A stretch of 64,000 nt of DNA, from the NCBI GenBank assembly GCA_963811225.1, contig CAWEQO010000001.1, forward strand, positions 496,001 to 560,000, read 5' to 3'. Source of the stretch: CAWEQO01 sp963811225 (GTDB taxonomy: Bacteria > Chloroflexota > Anaerolineae > Anaerolineales > Anaerolineaceae). Of the stretch, positions 24,644-33,122 are shown piece by piece. A model generated the notes under the pieces. The model was not told where the DNA came from and made no database searches. It saw only the letters and a list, made by a program, of their open reading frames with translations. Both the position numbers and the translations under genes were made by a program. Within the stretch, counting starts at the first letter, position 1. Each line of letters starts with the position of its first letter.

Positions 24644-25870
24644 CTACGAGCCGGATGAAGGAGCGACATCGGCATTAAAATCGCCGTTGGCAACGCGGAT
24701 GTGCAGGCGGTCGCCGGGGGCCAGCCGGGCGGGATCGCGGACGATGGCACCGTCCTCGGCTTTGCGGACGATGGCGAAGCCGCGCCGGAGGACGGCAGTG
24801 GGGTTGAGCGCTGCCAGACGCTGGGTGGCATTCTGCAGCTTGAGGCGTTTGAGCGACAGCCCCCCCACTGCGGCGCGCTCCAGGCGCTGGTCGAGGTGGT
24901 CGAGGCGCTGGAGGCTGTTCCGGATGCGCCAGAGCGGCGAGGCGCGCAGCAGGTCGGAACGCAAGGCGTCCGCGTCGGCGCGGTGGCTGTAAAGGATGCC
25001 CCGGTAGACGGCGTTAAGGCGTTCCTCAGTCGCCAGGAGAGACTCCTTCAGGTCGTCCACGTCGGGCACAGCCAGCATGGCGGCGCCGGTGGGGGTGGGT
25101 GCGCGCAGGTCGGAGGCGAAATCGACCAGGGTGAAGTCCGTCTCGTGGCCGACGCCAGTGATGACCGGCACGCGGGAGGCGCATACGGCCCGGACGACGC
25201 GCTCATCGTTGAAGGCCCACAGGTCTTCGAGCGAGCCGCCACCGCGAGCAACCAGGATCACGTCGGGCGGGTCGGCATGATTGAGGGCCTGAATGGCGCG
25301 CACGATCTCGGCGGGGGCCTCGGCGCCCTGAACGGAGCAGGGGGCGAGCAGCACCTCGACCAGCGGGAAGCGGCGGCGCAGGGTGTTGAGCATATCCTGC
25401 AAGGCGGCGCCGGAGGGTGAGGTGACGATGCCGATGCGTTTGGGGAAGGGGGGGATGGATCGCTTGCGCTCGAGGTCGAACAATCCCTCGGCTTCCAGGT
25501 CGGCCTTGAGGCGCATCAGGCGCTGGTAGAGCATACCCTCGCCCGCAGGGCGCACGGCGATCACGTAAAGCTGGTACTGGCCGCTCTGCTCGTACAGGCT
25601 GATCGAGCCGTGGGCCTCAACCGCCATGCCGTTCTGCAGATCGAAGCGCAGGCGCTGCGCCGCGCTGCGCCAGATGACACAGCGCAAGGCGCACTGGTTG
25701 TCTTTGAGGGTGAAATAGATGTGACCGGAACTGGGGCGCGACAGGTTCGAGACCTCCCCGAGCACCCACACATCCTGCAAAAGCATATCGCTCTCTAACA
25801 GCTGTCGCAGATAGCGGGTGATATCGGTGACGGTCAGCGAGACCTGTGAAAAGAGCGAAGGTTGTTCCAT
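24644..25870 (-). CDS. xseA: exodeoxyribonuclease VII large subunit
   Basis: 408 residues, normal for XseA. N-terminal OB-fold (LTVTDITRYLRQLLESDMLL, then VLGEVSNLSRPSSGHIYFTL) and the catalytic core GIVTSPSGAALQDML, VILVARGGGSLEDLWAFNDE and VPVITGVGHETDFTLVDFAS follow in order. It is the catalytic subunit for processive single-strand DNA degradation in repair. A hairpin directly after the stop separates it from xseB. Confidence 0.95.
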   Translation of the reverse strand: MEQPSLFSQVSLTVTDITRYLRQLLESDMLLQDVWVLGEVSNLSRPSSGHIYFTLKDNQCALRCVIWRSAAQRLRFDLQNGMAVEAHGSISLYEQSGQYQLYVIAVRPAGEGMLYQRLMRLKADLEAEGLFDLERKRSIPPFPKRIGIVTSPSGAALQDMLNTLRRRFPLVEVLLAPCSVQGAEAPAEIVRAIQALNHADPPDVILVARGGGSLEDLWAFNDERVVRAVCASRVPVITGVGHETDFTLVDFASDLRAPTPTGAAMLAVPDVDDLKESLLATEERLNAVYRGILYSHRADADALRSDLLRASPLWRIRNSLQRLDHLDQRLERAAVGGLSLKRLKLQNATQRLAALNPTAVLRRGFAIVRKAEDGAIVRDPARLAPGDRLHIRVANGDFNADVAPSSGS

Positions 25871-25889
25871 ACGATTAAACCAGTTCCGG

Positions 25890-27344
25890 TCAGATAAACT
25901 TCAGGCGGGTGGCGGCGAAAGCGACCATGCGCAATAACAACATGCCGTGCTTCCAGCGCTGAATGTTGGTAGTGCCGTAGGTGCGCTCGCGGTAGCGGAT
26001 GGGCAGGTCGATGATCTTGTGGTTGAGCCGGGCAGCGCCGAACAGCAAGTCAAAGTCGCCAAACGGGTCGAAATCCCCAAAGTAGGAACGGTTGGCTACG
26101 ATGCTATTGTAATCCGATTTCCACAAAACTTTGGTGCCGCACAGGGTGTCTTTGACGGGCTGCCCAAGCAGCCAGGAAAAGACCGAAGAAAAGAACTTGT
26201 TGCCGAGCAGGTTGAAGAAGCGCATGGCCTGCTTCTCCATCGGGTAAACCAGGCGGACGCCGTTGATGAAGTCGCCCTTACCGGAGACGAGTGCATCGTA
26301 GAAGCGAGGCAGGTCTTCGGGCGGGACGGTCAGGTCGGCGTCGAGGATCATGAGGACGTCACCGCGGGCGGCGGCAAAGCCGTAGCGGACGGCGTCGCCC
26401 TTGCCCTTACCGGGCTGGCGAAGCAAAACGGCATTGCGCTCGGGATGTTCGGCGATGGCGGCCTCGATGGCGGCGTAGGTGTCGTCGGTGGAGTGGCCCT
26501 CGACGAAGACCAGTTCGGTGCCGGCGCCCATCTCGGGCACGCGCTCGAAGATGGCAGGCACGTTGCCGGCCTCGTTGCGGGCGGGCACCAGCACCGAGAC
26601 GAGCGGCGGCTCTTGGGTGCGGGGCCGCGGGCAGGGGCGGGCCATGGTGAAGTGGGTCAGGGCCAGGTGGCGGAAAGGCCAGAGCTTGACCACAAACTTG
26701 TTAATGAAGGGCGCAAGGATGGGCGTGCCAAGCGGCCAGATGATCTCGTCCCAGTTGCGGATGACCTCGAAGCCGGAGAGGTAGAGCAGGTTGGCGGTAT
26801 CCTCGATGGTCAGCCAGTTCTGGTAGAGGTTGGGGGTGGCAAGGCCGAGCGAGCGAGCCGCCTTGAGGGGATACTCCCACAGGCGGCTGTAGTAGTTCAT
26901 CATGATGCGAGTGGAGGGGGTGCAGAGGGGCTGCAAACGCTCCAACACGGCCTGCACGTCCCACAGCTCATTGAGCGTGTCGGAGAGGATGATGACGTCG
27001 AAGGTTTCGCCCAGCTCGAACTCATGGGCGTCGGCGGCCAGGAAGTTCAGGTGGGGGTAGCGCTCGCAGGCGCGGCCGAGGTTCTCGCCGGAGAAATCGA
27101 TGCCGACGCCGTAGGAGGGCTGCAAAGCAGCCAACAGGCTGCCGTCGCCGCAGCCGACCTCGAGGATGCGCTGACCGGGGGGAACGAGGAAGCGGTAGAT
27201 GCCGGCAAGGCGGCGGTGATAGTAGTCGCCTACGCCATGCCAGGAATCTTTTTTCTGCGCGACGCCATCCCAATGCTGGACGCGCTCGCGCTGGTGCTGT
27301 AGATACCGGGGGTCATTCCGAAGAGAAGTAAGGCGTTCTGTCAA
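25890..27344 (-). CDS. fused SAM-methyltransferase and family-2 glycosyltransferase
   Basis: About 484 residues. The N-terminal half is a class I methyltransferase with motif I ILEVGCGDGSLLAAL and the downstream acidic loop. The second half is a GT2 domain like dolichol-phosphate mannosyltransferases: VSVLVPARNEAGNVPAIFER, MILDADLTVPPEDLPRFYDA and a late RYRERTYGTTNIQRWKHG. It probably glycosylates a polyprenyl phosphate and modifies a related substrate. I prefer the TTG start, which has AGGTG seven bases before it. An in-frame GTG at 27413 lies upstream of a TATACT -10, so it would not be in the message. It sits just upstream of xseA on the same strand. Confidence 0.8.
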   Translation of the reverse strand: MTERLTSLRNDPRYLQHQRERVQHWDGVAQKKDSWHGVGDYYHRRLAGIYRFLVPPGQRILEVGCGDGSLLAALQPSYGVGIDFSGENLGRACERYPHLNFLAADAHEFELGETFDVIILSDTLNELWDVQAVLERLQPLCTPSTRIMMNYYSRLWEYPLKAARSLGLATPNLYQNWLTIEDTANLLYLSGFEVIRNWDEIIWPLGTPILAPFINKFVVKLWPFRHLALTHFTMARPCPRPRTQEPPLVSVLVPARNEAGNVPAIFERVPEMGAGTELVFVEGHSTDDTYAAIEAAIAEHPERNAVLLRQPGKGKGDAVRYGFAAARGDVLMILDADLTVPPEDLPRFYDALVSGKGDFINGVRLVYPMEKQAMRFFNLLGNKFFSSVFSWLLGQPVKDTLCGTKVLWKSDYNSIVANRSYFGDFDPFGDFDLLFGAARLNHKIIDLPIRYRERTYGTTNIQRWKHGMLLLRMVAFAATRLKFI

Positions 27345-27422
27345 TCGTCTACACCTGGTGTGAGGATGGTGGGGATAGTATACCAGAAAGAAGAACGCAA
27401 AGAGCCTGCTCACACCAGTCGG

Positions 27423-27558
27423 GCCTCATCCGTGCGAAACCCCCCTCGCCAAGGATGGGGAGGGGAGAAAGCTCTTCCGTCGTCATCAACCCTCTACCCT
27501 TGCGGGTACGTTGCGCAGTACATCTTTTTGAGAGGGGGGCTTCGCGCAGATGAAAGGC
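27423..27558. repeat. possible MITE-like element with imperfect terminal inverted repeats
   Basis: GCCTCATCCGTGCGAAACCC at the left end matches the complement of the right end over about 25 bases with a few changes and a 2-base gap. The total length is about 136 bases and it has no coding capacity. No target duplication was identified, so the mobile nature is uncertain. Confidence 0.4.
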
Positions 27559-27575
27559 TGCTCTGTTATTAAAAA

Positions 27576-27845
27576 CTAGCGGCGCTTGGGCAGGTTTTGA
27601 GAGAGACGCCAGCGGCGGATGATGAGGTTGATCTCGGCGGCGTTGTGGGCGCGGCGGGACAGCTCTTCTTCGTCTTCAATGGGCTCAAGGTCGGCAACAT
27701 ATTTCTGAATCTCATGGGCCACCTCTTCGTTCAGCCCATTGGCGCTGACAATGGAGTCCCATTCCTGAACTTTTTCAGGGTCGAAGGGCATACGCCCAAG
27801 GATGCGGATGAGTTTGTTTTCGTCGGAAGTTGTACGGCGTGCCAT
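27576..27845 (-). CDS. small hypothetical protein
   Basis: 89 residues, MARRTTSDENKLIRILGRMP at the start and a strongly basic end NLIIRRWRLSQNLPKRR, with an acidic middle (DLEPIEDEEEL). The ATG is chosen because GGGAG precedes it; the frame extends further upstream without a better start. No known domain is recognised. It stands alone between repeat-rich gaps. The 308 bases beyond its start to the next gene contain no gene I can support. Confidence 0.7.
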   Translation of the reverse strand: MARRTTSDENKLIRILGRMPFDPEKVQEWDSIVSANGLNEEVAHEIQKYVADLEPIEDEEELSRRAHNAAEINLIIRRWRLSQNLPKRR

Positions 27846-28153
27846 ATTATTTCTCCCTTCGTACCGTATATTCGAGTGTAACGGTTGAAGATGAGGGTCC
27901 TGGGCAAGGCCCCTCACAAAGCCGTTACGCTAGAGGAAGTATATCCCAGATTGATAGGGGAAGCAACCTGGCAGCCGTTAAAAGTGTAAGGTGTTTGTCA
28001 AGCGCTCACGCTTGCGATTCAATCAAGAGCTCTCTAAAATTAAGACTATCTATCATTGCATTACAGCGGCATAACTTAGAGGGGACGCTACTGCCGCAGC
28101 ATTCCCTCCCTGAAATTCAAGTCTGCCCGTGCAATTCTGCTTAACGCAAGCCT

Positions 28154-29254
28154 ATGATTAAATTTTTTGACCAGAAGCCCCTTCAAATTAAAGACCTCCC
28201 GGCAGAAAGCGCCCAATTTCTGGCGGTCGTCAATTCTATTTGCTGGGTGGCGCTGGTCATGCACGCGATCTTCCTGGCGCTGTTCACGGCCTTGGGGATC
28301 CTTCCGCTGGCGCTGCTGAACGTTGGCAGCGTTTCAGCATACCTGATTTGCATCTACCTCAACAACAAGAGCTATCAGAACATCTCGCAGCTTTTGGGGG
28401 CGGTAGAAGTCCTGGCGCACACCGCGGTGGCAGTCCCGCTGCTGGGGTGGAACAGCGGTTTCCATTATTACATCATCTGCCTGATCCCGATGGTGTTCTT
28501 CTTCCCGGTGTTCCATACCTTCCGATCCAAGCTCGGCGCCTCGTCAGGCCTGTTCATTTTGTACGGCGGGTTGTACCTGCTCACCCGACAAATAGAGCCG
28601 TCCATTCCCATCCGTCAGGACGCGCGCACCCTGCTCTACTTCCTCAACATCTTGGGGATGTTTTTATTATTCTGCTTCCTTTCCTACTATTACGTGAGCA
28701 GCACACGCATTGTCGAAGCGGAGCTGCGGCGGGCAAACGAGCAGCTGCGCTGGCTGGCGACCACCGATCCGCTGACGCACCTGCTCAACCGGCGTACGAT
28801 TTTAGAGCAGATCGAACGGGAGATGAAGCGGGTGCAGCGCGGCGGGCGGCCCTTCTCTCTGATCCTGTGCGACGTGGACGATTTCAAGCTGTTCAACGAC
28901 CGCTACGGTCACGAGTGCGGCGATTACGTGCTGGAGTTGATTGCGCATTTGCTGTCGGAGATGCTGCGCGGGCAAGACCAGATCGCGCGCTGGGGCGGTG
29001 AGGAGTTCTTGATCCTGCTGCCCGAGACGGGATTGGAAAGCGCCGAGCTTGTGGCCAACTGCGTCCGAGAGCAGTTGTGTTTCCGCAATTTCTACTACCA
29101 GCAACTGCAAGTCTGCATTACGATGACGTTCGGAGTGAATACCTACACGCAAGGCGCCTCGGCCAGCGAAAGCATTCGGGGGGCGGATCATGCGATGCTA
29201 AACGGTAAGGAGCAGGGGAAAAACTGTGTGGTGACCACACAAAACCACGAATAA
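28154..29254 (+). CDS. membrane diguanylate cyclase (GGDEF)
   Basis: 366 residues. About six membrane spans occupy residues 22-185, followed by a coiled-coil linker and a C-terminal GGDEF domain. The active site is GGEEF in RWGGEEFLILLPE, with the substrate-binding DVDDFKLFNDRYGHECGD region upstream. The inhibitory I-site RxxD is present as RGQD five residues before GGEEF. It should make cyclic di-GMP with product feedback. The membrane region lacks a recognisable sensor name. A 30-bp palindrome follows the stop. Confidence 0.93.
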   Translation: MIKFFDQKPLQIKDLPAESAQFLAVVNSICWVALVMHAIFLALFTALGILPLALLNVGSVSAYLICIYLNNKSYQNISQLLGAVEVLAHTAVAVPLLGWNSGFHYYIICLIPMVFFFPVFHTFRSKLGASSGLFILYGGLYLLTRQIEPSIPIRQDARTLLYFLNILGMFLLFCFLSYYYVSSTRIVEAELRRANEQLRWLATTDPLTHLLNRRTILEQIEREMKRVQRGGRPFSLILCDVDDFKLFNDRYGHECGDYVLELIAHLLSEMLRGQDQIARWGGEEFLILLPETGLESAELVANCVREQLCFRNFYYQQLQVCITMTFGVNTYTQGASASESIRGADHAMLNGKEQGKNCVVTTQNHE

Positions 29255-29278
29255 CACGAATATTATGACTGTGAAAAC

Positions 29279-29308
29279 AATGGCGATGTTCCATGGAACA
29301 TCGCCATT
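29279..29308. terminator. 30-bp perfect palindrome between convergent genes
   Basis: AATGGCGATGTTCCA followed directly by its complement. An outer imperfect pair (CCACACAAAACCACG near 29235 and its near complement at about 29318-29332) extends the stem and overlaps both gene ends. Confidence 0.75.
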
Positions 29309-29311
29309 CTG

Positions 29312-29686
29312 CTATCCGTGGTTCTGTGTGGTTTTCTTGGATGCATAGAGCCCGAAGGCCAGCAGCGACAGGCCGAGGGCAAGCAGGGCCGCGCCTTGCG
29401 CCGGTGGGAAGAGGGCAGCCTGATACTGCAGGCGCAGAAGCCAGTAGTCCAGCTGGAGTTTGAGGTAGAAGTCGAAGCCGGGCGGGAGGTAGAGCCAGGC
29501 CAGGGCAAGGACGATCAGGGCTTCGGCGAAGAGCAGCAGCAGGCCGCGGCGCACCCAGGCCCAGCCCATCCGGGGTTGGGCGCGCACGGCGGACATAACG
29601 TTTTGCGCAAGGCCGGCCGGGGGTTTGTCGAGGGGCAGGGAGTGGAGGGCGACGTCGATTTCAGGGAAGTCGGATTGGTTGTTCAT
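29312..29686 (-). CDS. membrane protein downstream of an ECF sigma factor, possible anti-sigma factor
   Basis: 124 residues. A short cytoplasmic N-terminus (FPEIDVALHSLPLDKPPAGLAQNVM) precedes two hydrophobic segments (about 48-70 and 93-115). AAAGGAG precedes the ATG. It is coded directly after the sigma gene on the same strand. The N-terminal pattern resembles that of small membrane anti-sigma factors, but the zinc-binding HxxxCxxC signature is absent. Anti-sigma function is therefore inference from position. Confidence 0.65.
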   Translation of the reverse strand: MNNQSDFPEIDVALHSLPLDKPPAGLAQNVMSAVRAQPRMGWAWVRRGLLLLFAEALIVLALAWLYLPPGFDFYLKLQLDYWLLRLQYQAALFPPAQGAALLALGLSLLAFGLYASKKTTQNHG

Positions 29687-29730
29687 ACCGCTAGCTCCTT
29701 TGTAAAGGATGAAGGATCGTTCGAGAAATA

Positions 29731-29794
29731 GACCCTAAAGGTCCCTGTGGTAAATGAGGTATTGGCCGATCGACTGGGATGGACCTTTAGGGTC
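29731..29794. repeat. inverted repeat between sigma gene and its partner
   Basis: GACCCTAAAGGTCC (29731-29744) and GGACCTTTAGGGTC (29781-29794) pair perfectly. Each arm is also nearly self-complementary. It may act as an intercistronic attenuator. Confidence 0.65.
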
Positions 29795-29821
29795 CGGGAG
29801 AGGCGCACAGGAGGGGGAAAA

Positions 29822-30391
29822 TTAAAGCGCAACATGTTCGTACTCCCTGAGGGTATCGCGCAGTTGGCGGCGGGCGCGGAACAGGCCGGTCTTGACGGTG
29901 CCGAGGGGCAGGTCCATGATCTCGGCGATCTCGTCGTAGGAGCAGTCGTTGACAAAGCGCAGCAAGATCATCAGGCGATAGCCTTCGGGCAGCGCCTGGA
30001 CCTGCTGCTGGATGAATGCCATGCGGTCCCGGCGTTCGAGGTTTGTTTGGGGGTCGACGGCATCTGGGGCGGCCAGTTCGGATGCGGGCTCAGCGGGGTC
30101 GTCGATGTCGGCGGCCAGTAGGTCCTGGTGGAGACGCGGCAGGCGATTGTAGCAAAGGTTGACGACGATGCGGTAAAGCCAGGTGCGGAAGCGGGACTTG
30201 CGCTTGAAGCGCGGCAGCGCCTGCCAAGCGCGCAGGAAGGCCTCTTGGGCGATGTCCTGGGCTTCGTGAGGGTCACAGACGGCGCGGAGGGCCAGGTTGA
30301 ATACAAACTGCTGGTGCTGAAGCACCAGCTGCTCGAATGCGTCTATATTTCCGGCCTGAGCCCGGCGTACCAGTTCGTCTTCGCTCGTCAC
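29822..30391 (-). CDS. ECF-type RNA polymerase sigma factor
   Basis: 189 residues with sigma region 2 (DAFEQLVLQHQQFVFNLALR to RTWLYRIVVNLCYNRL) and region 4 (LPEGYRLMILLRFVNDCSYD, then PLGTVKTGLFRARRQLRDTL). It starts with GTG. An RpoE-like group is likely. The next gene downstream codes a two-span membrane protein that may hold it inactive. The divergent DUF4097 and LiaF-like genes on the plus strand are plausible targets, since they look like envelope-stress proteins. Targets are inferred, not shown. Confidence 0.93.
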   Translation of the reverse strand: MTSEDELVRRAQAGNIDAFEQLVLQHQQFVFNLALRAVCDPHEAQDIAQEAFLRAWQALPRFKRKSRFRTWLYRIVVNLCYNRLPRLHQDLLAADIDDPAEPASELAAPDAVDPQTNLERRDRMAFIQQQVQALPEGYRLMILLRFVNDCSYDEIAEIMDLPLGTVKTGLFRARRQLRDTLREYEHVAL

Positions 30392-30428
30392 AAGGATCTG
30401 TCCTCTTCAGTTAGACCGGCTCGCTCGT

Positions 30429-30544
30429 AAAAAGTTTCAACGGGAGAGCCTGGAGAACAGAGAGTAGAGAGTGGTTTAGCGGCCCAGGCTTCGTAAGAGC
30501 AGTCACCATTCTCCATTCTCTACACGCCTATATTGAAACTTTTT
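30429..30544. repeat. purine-rich inverted repeat in a divergent promoter region
   Basis: Outer 11-bp arms AAAAAGTTTCA / TGAAACTTTTT enclose GGAGAACAGAGAGTAGAGAG on the left and a partly complementary CCATTCTCCATTCTCTAC on the right. It lies between the sigma gene and the divergent DUF4097 gene. Confidence 0.65.
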
Positions 30545-30605
30545 CGCGAATCGCGGGTCTTACTACCTGAAAGGCTGTCAACACTATTGTATCAGGAGAA
30601 CAAAA

Positions 30606-31922
30606 ATGAAAAAGTGGGGCATCGTTTTGATTGTGATCGCCGGGTTGATGCTGGCGTGTGTGGGACTCGTGATCGTGGCGAATTTTGCCTACTTGCCGAG
30701 GTCGTCAAGGGTGATCAAAGTGGGGCCGGTGCGGCAGGTGGAAGTGATGCCGACCGGGCAGGCCACGGCGGAAGAGGTGGTGGAACAAAACTTCTCGGTC
30801 AGCGGGCCGGCGATGGTGAAGCTGGACAACGGCTTCGGCAGCGTGGAGATCACCGGGCAAGCCGGGCTGAAAGAAATCCAGGTGAAAGCGACCAAGAAGT
30901 CCTGGGCGCTCAACCAACAGACGGCGCAGGAGCGCCTGCAAAAAACAGAAATCCGTATGACGCAGTCCGGCGACACGGTGACGATCAAGATACAGGAGCC
31001 AATGGAAGTGACGAACGGCCGGCCGGTGGAGGTCGTCTTCACGATCCTCGTTCCCACCGAGACGAGCGTGGATGCCCGCACGGCGTCCGGCAACCTCACG
31101 GTGGATAGCGTGAGCGGGGCCGTGAACGTAAGTTCGGCGTTCGGCAGCGTGCAGGCCAGCCGCATCCAGGGGGAGCTGAGCGCAGAGACCAGCAGCGGGG
31201 AGGTTGAGGCGAACGAGATCAGCGCCGGAGAGAAGGACATCCTGATCTCCTCGTCTTTCGGCAGCGTCTCGCTGCACAACGCACAGGCAGCAGCGATCAC
31301 GCTGGAAACAAAAAGCGGGGAAGTGCGCCTGGTTTCGTCTAAGGCCAGCGGTGGGGCGACACTGAAGAGCAGCTTCGGCAGCATCACGGCAACCAACGGC
31401 GAGTATGGCTGGGTGAACGCCTACACACAAAGCGGCGAGGTGGAGCTGACCGGCATCCAGGCAGCCGAGAAGGTCAAGGTTTTCAGCAGCTTTGGCGCGC
31501 TGCGGCTCTCGCAGGTGCACACGCCGCTGTACGACCTGGCCACCCACAGCGGCGATGTACGGCTGGACGGCGCGAGTGGAAAGGTGATTGCAGATGTTGA
31601 GCAAGGCAGCGTGAAGATCCTGGACGGCGAGAATGTGACGCTGGATCTGAAGTCGCAAAGCGGTGATCTGGAATATGCGGGCAGCCTGGGTGACGCTCCG
31701 TCGACGCTGACGAGCACCTTTGGGAGCATCCGGCTGGCGCTGCCGGCGGACAGCGCCTTCCATGCGGACTTGGAGAGCAAGTTCGGCACGATCCGCTCGG
31801 ATTTTGAAGTGACGATGGGCGGGACACTGGACGACAATCACTGGGTGGGGACGGTGAATGGGGGCGGTTCGGAGCTGAAGGCGAGCACGAGTGGGGATAT
31901 CCGGCTCGAGAGCAGAGAGTAG
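30606..31922 (+). CDS. membrane-anchored DUF4097 beta-helix protein
   Basis: 438 residues. One N-terminal membrane segment (about 5-28) is followed by an external domain with regular repeats of alternating SSFGSV and TxSGEV/SGDV turns (from about 75 to 430). This is the DUF4097 right-handed beta-helix/toastrack-like fold often linked to envelope stress systems. AGGAGAAC precedes the ATG. It lies divergent from the ECF sigma gene and just upstream of a LiaF-like protein. Function of the family is unproven; a stress-sensing or scaffold role is likely. Confidence 0.87.
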   Translation: MKKWGIVLIVIAGLMLACVGLVIVANFAYLPRSSRVIKVGPVRQVEVMPTGQATAEEVVEQNFSVSGPAMVKLDNGFGSVEITGQAGLKEIQVKATKKSWALNQQTAQERLQKTEIRMTQSGDTVTIKIQEPMEVTNGRPVEVVFTILVPTETSVDARTASGNLTVDSVSGAVNVSSAFGSVQASRIQGELSAETSSGEVEANEISAGEKDILISSSFGSVSLHNAQAAAITLETKSGEVRLVSSKASGGATLKSSFGSITATNGEYGWVNAYTQSGEVELTGIQAAEKVKVFSSFGALRLSQVHTPLYDLATHSGDVRLDGASGKVIADVEQGSVKILDGENVTLDLKSQSGDLEYAGSLGDAPSTLTSTFGSIRLALPADSAFHADLESKFGTIRSDFEVTMGGTLDDNHWVGTVNGGGSELKASTSGDIRLESRE

Positions 31923-31934
31923 GAAAGAGAGAGC

Positions 31935-31968
31935 GCAAAAGTCCCTGGCGATCGCCAGGGACTTTTGC
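31935..31968. terminator. 34-bp perfect palindrome terminator
   Basis: GCAAAAGTCCCTGGCGA followed directly by its complement, with outer GAGAGC/GCTCTC pairing. It is preceded by GAGAGCAGAGAGTAGGAAAG, the purine-rich text seen in other intergenic gaps. Confidence 0.8.
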
Positions 31969-32061
31969 TGCTCTCGGACAACTGCAACTTCACTCTATAT
32001 TAAACGTACATGAAATGGTATAAACAAATTGCGGATTCGTGTGATTCAAGGAGGAGTGAAA

Positions 32062-33048
32062 ATGAATCGTCCTTATCGATCTTTCTTCTGGCCGATCCTG
32101 ATCTTGGGGATTGGCGTGATCTGGCTGCTGACCAACCTGGGCTACATTCAGGCGGTCAGCTGGGCGACGCTGCTGCGGTTGTGGCCGGTGCTGCTGATCG
32201 TGGCGGGGCTGGACCTGCTGTTCGGGCGCATCTCGCCCATTATTGGGGGGCTGATCGGGCTGCTGGCGGTGGCGTTCATCGTGTACGTGCTGCTGGCGGC
32301 GCCGTCGCTGGGGCTGGTCAACACGCCTGCGCTGGTGACGGATGTGTTCAGCGAGCCGCTGGGCAACAGCCAATCGGCGAACGTGTACCTGGATTTGGGC
32401 TCGGTCAGCACCTCGATCTTTCCGCTGGACGCCTCCAGCGGTGACCTGTTCAACGCCACCATCGATCACTATGGGCAAGTGCGCTTCAGCGCCACGGGCG
32501 ACGTGAACAAGACGCTGCGCCTGACCCGCACCCCCACCAACTTCAACTTCTTCGATACCCTTGGCGCACAGCCGCGGCGCTGGCAGATCGGCCTGAGCCC
32601 GCTGGCGCCGACCGAACTGACGGTCGACAGCGGCTCGGGCAGCGTCAACATGGACCTGAGCGGGATTCAGCTGCAGCGGCTGAGCCTCGACAGCGGCTCG
32701 GGCAGCGTAGACATGAGCCTGCCGGACGCACAGCAGCCTTACCGGGTCAACCTCAACAGCGGCTCGGGCAGCCTGGATGTGAACGTGCCGTGTGCGGCCG
32801 GGGTGGAGATCCACCTGGACGGCGGCAGCGGCAGCCAGACGATCGATGCGCCCGGCGGCTGCCCCTTGCGGGTGGAGGTCAACGACAGCGGCTCGGGCAG
32901 CATCAACCTGCCGAACGAGCTGACCCGCACGCAAGGCCAGTCGGGGCAGGACGAGGGCATTTGGGAGACGAACGGCTACGCTGCGAATGGGCCGCACATC
33001 CTGTTAGTTTTAGATGGACACGGCTCGGGAAGCTTTAACGTGCGCTAA
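32062..33048 (+). CDS. LiaF-like membrane protein with toastrack repeats
   Basis: 328 residues. Four hydrophobic segments near 8-85 (LiaF transmembrane/DUF5668-like: SFFWPILILGIGVIWLLTNL, then LWPVLLIVAGLDLLFGR) precede a domain with five or more SGSGSV/SGSGSL turns spaced about 22 residues apart (from about 190 to 325). AGGAGGAG before the ATG decides the start. LiaF-type proteins regulate LiaSR-like cell-envelope stress signalling in Firmicutes. No LiaSR pair is adjacent, so here the ECF sigma factor may be the partner. Confidence 0.85.
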   Translation: MNRPYRSFFWPILILGIGVIWLLTNLGYIQAVSWATLLRLWPVLLIVAGLDLLFGRISPIIGGLIGLLAVAFIVYVLLAAPSLGLVNTPALVTDVFSEPLGNSQSANVYLDLGSVSTSIFPLDASSGDLFNATIDHYGQVRFSATGDVNKTLRLTRTPTNFNFFDTLGAQPRRWQIGLSPLAPTELTVDSGSGSVNMDLSGIQLQRLSLDSGSGSVDMSLPDAQQPYRVNLNSGSGSLDVNVPCAAGVEIHLDGGSGSQTIDAPGGCPLRVEVNDSGSGSINLPNELTRTQGQSGQDEGIWETNGYAANGPHILLVLDGHGSGSFNVR

Positions 33049-33069
33049 AATCTTGGAGAACACCGGTTG

Positions 33070-33102
33070 AGGTGGAACGCACTTTAGAAGTGCGTTCCAC
33101 CT
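33070..33102. terminator. hairpin terminator
   Basis: Perfect 15-bp arms AGGTGGAACGCACTT / AAGTGCGTTCCACCT with TAG loop and following T-rich bases, 21 bases after the LiaF-like stop. Its arms resemble those of the hairpin at 2798 (AGGTGGA). Confidence 0.85.
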
Positions 33103-33122
33103 TTTAGAAGGAAGGAAAATCG

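Noticed and set aside
24701..25420. Open frame antisense to xseA
   Set aside because: Shadow of xseA in GC-rich DNA with repetitive Gly/Ala/Val composition.
25947..27302. 451-residue frame opposite the methyltransferase-glycosyltransferase
   Set aside because: Composition typical of antisense shadow (VGG, EAG, AD repeats); both domains of the true gene are on the minus strand.
29318..29731. Plus-strand frame opposite the possible anti-sigma gene
   Set aside because: Gln/Glu/Gly-rich shadow; the opposite strand has proper membrane segments and a ribosome-binding site.
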